Below, piece after piece: positions 11,742 to 22,300 of a DNA stretch of 64,000 nucleotides. The stretch lies in contig OZ024810.1 of the NCBI GenBank assembly GCA_964017045.1, forward strand, positions 17,851,204-17,915,203, read 5' to 3'. The notes beneath the pieces were generated by a model. That model made no database searches, had not been told where the DNA came from, and saw only the letters and a program-made list of their open reading frames with translations. The DNA comes from Omphiscola glabra. Its lineage: Eukaryota; Mollusca; Gastropoda; Lymnaeidae. A program made the translations under genes and the position numbers. How positions within the stretch are numbered: position 1 is the stretch's first letter; every line of letters starts with the position of its first letter.

Positions 11742-11893
11742 CCAGACCTGTTTACTCTTACGATTTTGCCGTACAGTGTACGATTTTGAGGTGTATCCAT
11801 TATATATACTGCATGTTTATTTTTTTACTATTCAGATAATGTATTGAACGATTTTGTGATGATATTGTAAGATTTTTAAGTACACAGGTCTGG
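11742..11893. mobile_element. MITE family M1, copy 1, 4-bp target duplication
   Basis: 152 bp. Ends CCAGACCTGTTTAC and GTACACAGGTCTGG are inverted. TATT flanks both sides (11738-11741, 11894-11897). The interior matches 55143-55302 along its length (TACGATTTTG, TTTTTTACTATT, GATAATGT, GATTTT..TGATGAT). Superfamily not recognised. Confidence 0.75.
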
Positions 11894-12129
11894 TATTCAA
11901 GTAGTAACCACTCAGGTCATGTCATTAAAAAAAGTCTCTAACATTCAGTTAACAGCTACCACATAAGTGGTGCATGCCAGCTATCACACAAGTCGCGCAT
12001 GCCAGCAGTCTACTGTACTGTGTTCTGGCAGTTATTATTGTTTTTTTAAATTTTCAAACTTATAAAGGCAGAATGGGCCCACCCCCACCACCCTCGAAAA
12101 AAAACCATATTCACATCAATCACCCCCAA

Positions 12130-12377
12130 GAACAACTCATGTGTACAGCATTTGGTGGCCCAACCATTTGGAACACCCTTCCTGACGCTCTCAGACACAG
12201 CCAGACGCTGGAGTCCTTCAAGACAAATTTAAAAACTCATCTATTTCGCAAACACCTTATGGGGTGAAGTTGTCTACCATCTTTTTCAGCTAGTTATTAA
12301 CTCCCAGCTTTGTTTTTGTACCGCGCTTCAAGCGTTTGGGGATGAAGAGTGATTTTTCAAATGAACTTTATTATTAT
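12130..12377 (+). mobile_element. L2/CR1-like non-LTR 3' end
   Basis: Encodes AFGGPTIWNTLPDALRHSQT then LESFKTNLKTHLFRKHL and a stop, the typical C-terminus of an L2/CR1-type reverse transcriptase ORF. Followed by a short 3' UTR and (ATT)n tail. 5' truncated. Confidence 0.75.
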
Positions 12378-13557
12378 TTAAAATTATGACTAATCAAGTA
12401 TCATCATAAGTGTCTGACAGCTTTTCAAATCAGCAGAAATATAATCTAACACTTGTGTGAAAAATGTTGTGCTTCAGTGTGCCAGGCTGACATAAATATC
12501 CAAATTAACCTGCAGCACTTCTATTTTGAATATTAAATCAAACGTAAAGAGTATTGATATCAACAGCTGGTCAACTTTCTAATAAATGTGCTTTACTGAG
12601 GTTCAAGTGTGAGATTCATGTTTTTAAGGAAAGGCACGAACGCTGTTTAGAGAGTATTGCAAGCCATAAAGGGAAATCTTCTACCACAGAAGCCATGTTG
12701 ATGCAGAGCTGTGGTGCCTAACCTTGGGGAGGGAGGGGGGGGTTTGACCCTTTTGGAGTCGTAAGGGTTTTATTTATATGGTGACAAGGAGAGTTTTCAT
12801 AGTAAAAACAGTGCAAGTGAGGTTGCAGGCGTGATTGCTCAGCCCTGACGTAGTGAGATTTATGAACAGAGAATGTCAACGTCCTCTGTCATACTCTAAT
12901 ACAATAATCATCATATCGACAGATTAAAAAACCATAATAAACCAACATGGAGATTTAAAAAAAACAGTGGGGGGGGGGACAACTCCCATCCTCCTCTGGA
13001 CAGGATATGAACAGTGTAAAGATAATGGCCATATTAACTCATGGACCCATGACATGACCTTGCCCTTAACATTAATTCTTGGAAAGAGAAAAAAAAGTTC
13101 ATTTCAAAATTTCTTCAAAAACTGAGAGATTTATAGACACAACTGCAAACCTCCATCTTGTATGGCGTTTTCACATCAACATAAAATACAAGAGGCATTT
13201 AAACTCTTGAGATCAGTGGTCAGTGTATTCATCAAACTAAAAAAAACATATTTTTTTAAAAAGGTGTCATTTGTACTGCTTAAATAGAAGACCAATATTC
13301 TGGATCTTTAAAAAAAAACTTATAAAATAGTTACCAAGTAATAAATTTGAATAAATTTATCATAGCAATGTAATTACTATAGAGCCAATATCACATAAAA
13401 AATAAATATATTTTTAAAAACTGCAACAAGAAAACGCTAAACAGATCCAAAATGAAGCTGTAAAATTGACTTTTCTATGATATTCAGTCATAAGACAGAT
13501 TATGTTTTTTAATATATACTTTGTAAATTTATCAAAATTGTTGGAACAAGTCATGTC
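12378..13557. other. AT-rich, nothing recognised
   Basis: Short G runs at about 12730 and 12968; no exon or element recognised. Confidence 0.45.
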
Positions 13558-13815
13558 CACACACTTGGTGAACACAAGTATACAAACAAGATATCATTGC
13601 CCTGGCTAAAGAACTACACCTAAAACACTCTTGGTTAACACAAGTACATAAACAAGATATCATTGCCCTGGCTAAAGAACTACACCAAAACACTCTTGGT
13701 TAACACAAGTACATAAACAAGATATCATTGCCCTGGCTAAAGAACTACACCAAAACACTCTTGGTTAACACAAGAACACAAACAAGATATCATTGCCCTG
13801 GCTAAATAACTACAT
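13558..13815. repeat. 65-bp minisatellite, four copies
   Basis: Unit contains CAAGATATCATTGCCCTGGC and CAAAACACTCTTGGTTAACA. Copies start 65-66 bp apart with few differences. Confidence 0.9.
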
Positions 13816-13961
13816 CAAACAAAAGTAAACAAAAGATGTAGTTGTGAAGTTGTAAAACGCTTACGTCTATTTTCTGAGTAAATTCTCCTGTTGTGCATTA
13901 AGTTTTCGGGAGTGTTATATTTATCATTTATGGTACGGAGGAACTGTCTCAGAGAAATAAC

Positions 13962-14056
13962 CTGAAAGAGATCCCTGTCCAGCTCATAAGAGTCAAATGC
14001 CCTGGTGTCTAATAAAAGTTGAACAAATTCTAACAATGTCTTAGGCAGTGCTTCAG
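13962..14056 (-). other. Exon-like open segment of unknown origin
   Basis: Bounded by AACAG and CAG/GTTATT. Encodes EALPKTLLEFVQLLLDTRAF then DSYELDRDLFQ, more protein-like than most chance frames here. The open frame continues past the donor to about 13815. No family recognised. It lies about 2.2 kb beyond the ORP stop on the same strand, so it could be an alternative terminal exon, a gene relic or chance. Confidence 0.25.
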
Positions 14057-14984
14057 CTGTTCAGTTGAATGGCACCCACACTCCACCCGCCACCCCCAAT
14101 TCTAACCTAATCTTCACAAAGAACACAAAGAGCTAAGGATCTATTGCTGTTGAAAAAAACATATTTACATATTTTAACGCATTAAAAGAATTTACACTCA
14201 TTTCTTAGGTAACAATACTTCTTTCGTACATGTTTAGACCTTAAATGATGTGGCGTGTAAAGAGATAGATCAGATTACTGATCAATCGAACTCAACAATA
14301 TTGACAATATTTTTCTAATTTTTTTTTTGCACATGTATTTTTAAAAACAAAAAGACAACCAGCCAGCCAACATCATTAATTTTAATCAATATATCATAGA
14401 TAAAGTGAGTGAGATTCATCATTAAAAAAATGCTGGCCTATGTAAAAGATATTTCCCTTCTATTTCTATCATAGTGGTAACTGTTGTTGACCTTTCAACC
14501 ATCCAGGAAGGGCTCCTTCCCTTTTCATCACTCAGAAACATATTCCCCAAACCCCCAGCTCTATCTTATCTCCCAGTCGTCTTGACAGAGTCTTGCAAAT
14601 TGGATCAAAATAGGCAAGGACAAGAGAGTGAGGTTGATGATTAGCGCAACTCTCCTTCACTTGAAACAAAATACAGTACAAGCTACACATCAACTCGAAT
14701 ATTGCCTTGCCCATCTTTGCATGTGAAGGACGAACAACAATAATAATTCTACATAGAATTTCCTGACGTTCTATTAGGTGTGTCAGTTCATATTTATGCA
14801 CCGAGCTTCTGTTCAATTGTAAAATATGACAACATTTTGATTCCTTGGATTGTTCCCTCCCCTGTTTACTCCCTAAGCCATGTGGTATCAATGGCACATC
14901 CTTTAAGCTGATCCAAAGACATTGGGTACAGTAAATAGGGCTTCACCTGTCTGTAAACATGGTCTACTTACCATCTTCACATGC

Positions 14985-15224
14985 CAGACCCTTGCCCTTT
15001 ACAGTTACCTTCACCAGACCCCTGTCCTTTACGGTTACCTTCACCAGACCCCTGTCCTTTACAGTTACCTTCACCAGACCCCTGTCCTTTACGGTTACCT
15101 TCACCAGACCCCTGTCCTTTACGGTTACCTTCACCAGACCCCTGTCCTTTACGGTTACCTTCACCAGACCCCTGCCCTTTACAGTTACCTTCACCAGACC
15201 CCTGTCCTTTACGGTTACATCCAT
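14985..15224. repeat. 30-bp minisatellite, eight copies
   Basis: Unit CAGACCCCTGTCCTTTACGG TTACCTTCAC. Because 30 is divisible by 3, four frames stay open; none is supported as coding. Confidence 0.95.
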
Positions 15225-15326
15225 TCAGTAAACTTATAGAGATATTTGGTGGTAAGTCTGCCCTTTCTCATAGTTAAGGTATTTCGGAAGTAGGTCAGGC
15301 TTGTCAGGATCAACTAGCCATCAGTT

Positions 15327-15632
15327 GATGTGAGAAAAGCAATCCATGGAAATGATGTGAGAGAAGCAATCTATGGGAATGATGTGCGAAAAGGAATCCA
15401 TGGGAATAATGTGTAAATAGCAATCCATGAGAATTATGTGAGAAAAGGAATCCATGGGAATGATGTGCAAATAGCAATCCATGAGAATGATGTGAGAAAA
15501 GGGATCAATGGGAATGATGTGTACATAGCAATCCATGAGAATGATGTGAGAAAAGCAATCCATGGGAATGGTGTGAGAAAAGCAATCCATGGGAATGGTG
15601 TGAGAAAAGCAATCCATGGAAACCATGTGTAA
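15327..15632. repeat. 27-bp minisatellite, about 11 copies
   Basis: Unit GATGTGAGAAAAGCAATCCA TGGGAAT with two alternating variants giving a 54-bp higher-order repeat in the middle. Open frames are repeat artefacts. Confidence 0.93.
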
Positions 15633-16268
15633 AGTGTTTCATATAATCTGTACAGGTTTATCCACCACCACCAGGATACAGTTAAGCCAACTAACCCCAG
15701 CCAAATATATTACATAGCTTCATGTAACATGAAATGTGATCATATAACAACTTTATCCATCTCCAAACAAGTGGATAACCATGTCTACGTAAGTGGATAT
15801 CCATGTCAAACCAAGTGGATATGTTCTGTTGTGTTAATTGTCCCGTGTCTACGTTTCTTCAATGGTCCGTATATTATTTATAATTAAAAAGAAATATTTG
15901 TGTTTAAGGTAACTTAAGAGTACAAATATGAGACCCTCGATTAGATTTAACAACTGGATGCAATCGTATCAGACCACTTCTTATCAATATAAATTTAACC
16001 ATGAAACAGGCCATGACCTTTGATTTTGCCATGGATAATAAGCACACCATAAAATAACTTGTTGTATAAATGCACCGTTAGAAGCACAATAAATATTCCC
16101 ACAGAGGACATATGAAAGCTTGAATATTTATATATCACTGTCGAGAGTAAAAAAAGATAGGTCTAGACGTTCTATATGGCTGGATGTGCTTTAAGAATTC
16201 ATGGTGCATTTAATAGTGAGAGAAGTCACAAAGAACAGAAATTTACAACATAAACTAGATTTGACTCT
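15633..16268. other. ORP 3' UTR, proximal part
   Basis: Immediately downstream of the ORP stop on the minus strand. Two GTGGATATCCATGTC-type repeats near 15770-15810; otherwise AT-rich. Its 3' end is not defined. Confidence 0.4.
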
Positions 16269-16377
16269 TCAGAAAAGTCGCATGAAAGACATGCGTGAAA
16301 ATCCAGGGTCTTTCCTGGCCTCCCAATATTTGTTGCCGAACTCGTATGTTTCCGTTTTACCATCAGCAAGAACTTTT
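16269..16377 (-). CDS. OSBPL3/6/7-like: ORP exon 22, C-terminus and stop
   Basis: Residues 847-882. [20 protein letters not shown] ending SFMRLF then TGA. The KYWEARxxPGF motif is typical of ORP C-termini. Acceptor CCTCAG. Confidence 0.92.
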
Positions 16378-19300
16378 CTGAGGACAAGAAACATAAAAAT
16401 TATATTCATTCTCTGAAACAAAATAATTTCATTAAGTTTAAAATGATGACTGAAGTCAAGGGATTTCCAAAGTAGCATTTAGTAAAAAAATATCTGGAGC
16501 CTTTAGAAATAAATTGCTTAGCAAAACTCTATTGAATTAAGATACTGAACACAGCATTAGAGAAATTGTCACTGAGGACTACAACCTTAAGGATTTTCAG
16601 TCACTTCACAAGCAGTCAATACATCGGTGTATAGCGGTACAGCATTTATGACAAAATAGCACATCGCTCAAAAAAAAACAACCATTAATGATAAAATGAG
16701 CACTCACTTAAACCACATAGGCTTAGGGTCCTCTCCTCCCATCTCGAGATTCTTCCTTCTCTCTCTCTGCGCCGTCTCCAGGCGGTGCTTTTCAGCCTCA
16801 GCTTCGGCTATTTTACCCTCCTCCAGAAGCCTGGTCATGAGAAGCATCAATGTTGTAAGTGAAGCTACCAAATTAGGGCACATTCAACAAAATGGGTACA
16901 TTTTCATATGGGTCACTTTAATAATTGAACAGCAGAAAGCTATTGTTGGAATGCAAGTGAATGGTTTTGCTCCATTTCATTTGGCTGACAGAGGCATTTG
17001 TTTGTCAATAAATTTTAGAAGTATAAAAACAGAAGCTTAATTCAAGAATCTCATCTTTCTTATTGAACAATGTTTGGTCACATTCATGATTATAAAAAAA
17101 AATATGATCTGTTACATTTGAAGACCTCAGTGCTAAAAGTACTTAGGTCACATTTTTTGTCAAAATCAATCTAAACTGTGATCTTTTCTTACCCAGTTTA
17201 GCCAAGTGTACTGCAGAAATTTGAAGACATTAAAATGTGCATTAGGCCCTTAATTAAACAAGACAAAAAATGAAAATAGTCACATTTTATAGACGAAAAG
17301 TATATTTGAACTTGATTATCTCAAAATGTGTATTTTGTGACTTAAGTACTTTTAGCACTAAGGTCTTCATTTAGAAAATGTGAACTGTGTCTTCAGTGAA
17401 TTAGTCAGAAAATTCCATCATATTATTCTGTAAATCAGTGATTCCAGACCTTTTCTTATTATCTGCATACCATACAAAATGTTTGACTAAGCCTTGCACT
17501 CCCCACAAAATGTTTGACTAAGCCTTGCACTCCCCACAAAATGTTTGACTAAGCCTTGCACTCCCCACAAAATGTTTGACTAAGCCTTGCACTCCCCACA
17601 AAATGTTTGACTAAGCCTTGCACTCCCCACAAAATGTTTGACTAAGCCTTGCACTCCCCACAAAATGTTTGACTAAGCCTTGCACTCCCCACAAAATGTT
17701 TGACTAAGCCTTGCACTCCCCACAAAATGTTTGACTAAGCCTTGCACTCCCCACAAAATGTTTGACTAAGCCTTGCACTCCCCACAAAATGTTTGACTAA
17801 GCCTTGCACTCCCCACAAAATGTTTGACTAAGCCTTGCACTCCCCACAAAATGTTTGACTAAGCCTTGCACTCCCCACAAAATGTTTGACTAAGCCTTGC
17901 ACTCCCCACAAAATGTTTGACTAAGCCTTGCACTCCCCACAAAATGTTTGACTAAGCCTTGCACTCCCCACAAAATGTTTGACTAAGCCTTGCACTCCCC
18001 ACAAAATTCACCAAGCATTTTAAAATTGGAAAAGAAAGACTTTATTTTTTCATTACAAAGAGGACAGTAGAACTTAAAATATAAACTTATTACAGAAATT
18101 TTGTTTGATGGACAAGATTTTAAAAGTATTTTAAAAATTTATCTTAACTTAAAAAGTCAAGGGCTCCTCCATTTACATAATCTTCGCCCCCCCCCCTCCC
18201 CCCCCGCAATGCCTCTTCTCTTCACACACCCTGGGCGTGTAAACATCCCAGGTTAAGAAACTTAAATAAACTGTTCTCTGCCACAAATTTTTCTCGAATT
18301 CCTGCCCTTCCTATCTAATCGAAATTCTCTCTGTCTATTCACCACTTCGACAGCTTCGCTCCTCCGCAGACGAGCGTATTCTTTCTGTCCCTAAGACTCG
18401 CACAAAAACATACGGTGAAAGATCTTTCTCTTACTGTGCCCCCAAACAATGGAATTCTCTACCACTACACATCAGAAATATATCAACCATCACGGGGGGG
18501 GGGGGGGGTGTGTGTGTGTGTGTGTGTGCGTGTGTATGTGTAATAGAAGGGTGTAAAAACTGCTCATGAAGTTCATTCAGCTGCAGCTTGACACCCACCT
18601 CTGATCAGGCCTGAATCTGCTATCTGTGGGTGGCAAAAACTTGGCAGTATCCTGATCCAGCTCATTCAGCTCTATGGCAAACCTGGTAAACCCATAATAC
18701 AACTCATAATCCTCTGGCATGGCACCTGGGAGAAAACAGGTACCAAAAAATATTAATTGAAGAAAGGAAAAGCATTTAAAAAAAAAAAAAAAAAAAAAAA
18801 TGTTGCCAGATAAATGCATTTAGTTTTTATCCTTTTGGAAACATTCTGGGAATATATTTTATTTAAATTTATTTTGTAAAAAAAAAAAAAAAAAAAAGGG
18901 TTGGAACGCACAGCATATAGGATCAGAAATGAAGGACCGCGTTCAAGCTGTGTGAAATAGTAGAACAAGGGATGTGGAAGCTTGAATATAAAAGACTGCT
19001 GAGGAAGGCTCTTAGCCGAAACAATAATATCTTATTGCCCTGTCTTTTGATTCAAGCTTCCACATACCTTGTTCCACTGTTTCCTGGAACGCAAAAAAAA
19101 TTCTGAATGTTATTTTCTATTTTTATATATAGGTGAAACTTTGGTATTGACAAAATAATGCTAATAAAGTTTACTCCAGTACACAAAAACTGCAAAATTA
19201 ACTTTGACTTTGTGGCCGTCTTTTAGTCCCACATTCTTTTCAAGAGTCTGACAGGAGGACCATTTCACAGTGTGCACCTCAGCTAGATTACTGTATAAGT

Positions 19301-22300
19301 AGTGAAATGATGCATCAATAGTCCTGCTGTCATAATGCATTTATTACCAGGCCTCCATATACACTTGGCAGATGAAGCGTGCCCACAGAAGAATGCTTCA
19401 TTCCACTTCCCAAAGAGCTTGTGAACAACATTCCCATCAGCCGTGCTGATGTTACCGTAGACTTCGTAACGTTTTGGAGATGAATTATTGGAGCCCTGAA
19501 ACAAAACAGAACAAATAATTTTCTATTTAATTCGTCCTTAAAAGATAGCAGGTAATGAACCAGGGAGGAAGGTCAAATAAAAAAATCTGCCATATCACAA
19601 GTCTGCAAAATGGTACAAAACTGTTTTTTTTTTTTGTTTCGTTTTTTTTAAATTTTCTGATTTTAACCTCAACAGATAATAGATGTATGACAATGCCCAG
19701 GGTATTCCCCCACAAAAAAAATTAATAAGCTACCTCTGCTATTTTGTCGTCCCCCCACAAAAAAATTGATTATAAACTAACTCTGCTATTCCCCCCCCCC
19801 CCCCCATTGACAAACTAAGTCTGCTATTTTTTGTGTGGTGCCCCCCCCCCCCTTTTTCAAAATTAACAAACTAGCTCTGCATTTGAGATTTGGTCAAATT
19901 TTAAATATAGCATGAAAACAAGTTATTGTTATTTGTACTAATGCAATAATTTTTTTTTACACTATTTGATGTTTTAGCTCCAAAGCTGAAATGTTACAAT
20001 AATTCTAGTGTTCTTACATGACATTAACAAAATTCTGTATCGATTAAAGAAAATCGAAATTAAATTTTTCTTTCTTTATTCTTACATTACATAGTTTCTT
20101 ACACAAGTGTTCTTCTGCATGTGTCAGATTAACTCATCATAAGGGAGTTGGACTGCAATAAAGCTCAACAAATAGCAAGGGTAAGATTTACTTAGAAGAA
20201 TGTTTAGATAAGATTTAGTTTATTTGTATTCTGTCTTTTAATCAAAACTTACCTGTACTGTTTTTATTTACACTAATAGTTTGTGTTTTATTTAGCTGTT
20301 TAATCTTCGTGAGTCAGAGGTTGAACGTAGGCTTACATTAATCTTTGTGAGTCGTCAGAGGTTGAACATAAGCTTACATTAATCTTTGTGAGTCAGAGGT
20401 TGAACATTAAGCTTACATTAATCTTTGTGAGTCGTCAGAGGTTGAACATAAGCTTACATTAATCTTTGTGAGTCAGAGGTTGAACATTAAGCTTACATTA
20501 ATCTTTGTGAGTCAGAGGTTGAAAATTAAGCTTACATTAATCTGCATGAGTCAGAGGTGATCAATTACCTTGGTGAACGTTAGCTTACAAACAATGTTTC
20601 CATTGGTGATCGTCATCTCCCCGTACTGATCTGCCCATCTCTGCCCTCCAAGAAGATTATGAACACATGTGGTTACTTTATTCCATTTGTAGTGATCTCT
20701 GTATCTAAAAGAAAACAATATTTTTTTTTAAAATGTGGAATATAATCTAATTTAACACTGATATTGGCACAAATTCAAAAGTTGCCTTACAAGACCTCAA
20801 TGAAATGGAAAAAAAAATAATTTATAAGTTTCTATTCCCATGTTTTCAAAGCTATTGTTCATAATTTTACAATAAAGTTTGTGACTTTATTTTCATTTAT
20901 CAGCATCATCTAATTGTTATAAAATTTTGATAATAGAATGAGAAATTTAGAAAACACTGAACAAGGGAGCAGGGATTAATCAATCAGTGACGAAAATATA
21001 AATAAACTGCCAATTGTTTTGTGCCCAACACCACACAAGTTTGGAAAAACATTTGATCAAACAATAAGACATTTCAACTCAATCCTCTTCACAAGCCATC
21101 AGTGTACTTTTATAAACGAAGACATGCATCAGGCCAATCAAAGTGATCCAGGTAAATGGAAGTATCAAAAGCTATAATTTAATTTGCTTTTTTTTTTGCC
21201 AAAGTATAATTTTTGTTTGAAGTGAAACAATTTTAAGTACTCCTTATAGATCACTAGAATTATTGCTTCCATGTTTAAACTTACTTGGGTAATATCACGT
21301 GCACATTTCCAAGAGGTTGTATTTCCATCGACTTGCCCCAGAATTTGGTTTTTATCCTTACATCTGTCAAGCATAGTTGTGGTTTTTGTTAGTTTGTACA
21401 CAGTCAACCCCACCTTACAACAAAAGTGGCATTGTGGTGAATTTCATGGTGGAGGCTTATTGAAATTCTGAATTGCCCCAGAATTTATTTTTTACCCTTA
21501 CATCTATCTGTCAAGCAAAATTACAGTTGTCTGTAAGTGTTACAAAATTGACTTCACCTTACAACAAAAGTGACATTGTGGTGAATTTCATTGTGGAGGC
21601 TTATTGAAATCCAGGGTTTTTAGGATTTGATATCTCCAAAGCCTACCCTTACCTGTACAAAGAGTTTAAACAAAAAAAAAATACTACTTCAAGAAATCTC
21701 AGAAGTGCTAACCTCATTCCGTCCACCCTTCCATAATTTCTATAATCAATACAATAGAGCTCTATTCAACCAATCAGAATACAGCACATCTACAAAAGGC
21801 TGTTACACTGCAATCCAGTAAGCAAGGGCTTAAAGTTAGATGCCTATGCTTAAAGGACAGCTGTTGCGAAATAGCTTTACATTGTCAGCCTAAGAAAGGC
21901 TTCACTGCAACCTGCTTGATAGCTATCTAATAGAGAAAACCTATTACTACAGCTACAACCAGCACAGGCCTAAACAAACAGTTTTTACAAACAGCAATTA
22001 CTAATTATTATTATTTAAAGATGATGATCAAGATTTTCCAATCACTAAATTTTTCTTGTTTACTTTTTAATATTACATTCCGTATTCATTTATCATTGGA
22101 GAAATAAGTTATTTGAAAATATTGTGACAAAAGCTTTGTTGAACTTTTTCTTTAAAAACAAACAAATATGTAAATCAGAGTTCCTAAAAATCTGAATCCT
22201 TGTTAACTTTACTAATGACAGCCAGCGAGTCAAGCATCTGGTATACCAGGTCTTACCTTGCCAAAGTTTGAAGTTACGAGACTCACAGTAGCAGGCCGAA

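Noticed and set aside
14532..14897. 121-codon minus-strand frame
   Set aside because: Starts at a non-ATG codon, no domain recognised, no convincing splice partners; kept only as a remark under the 14 kb finding.
16696..17040. Plus-strand 114-codon frame over ORP exon 21
   Set aside because: Antisense shadow; exon 21 on the minus strand has matching splice phases and family similarity.
17471..18006. Possible CRISPR array
   Set aside because: Units are contiguous with no unique spacers, in an animal intron; a minisatellite.
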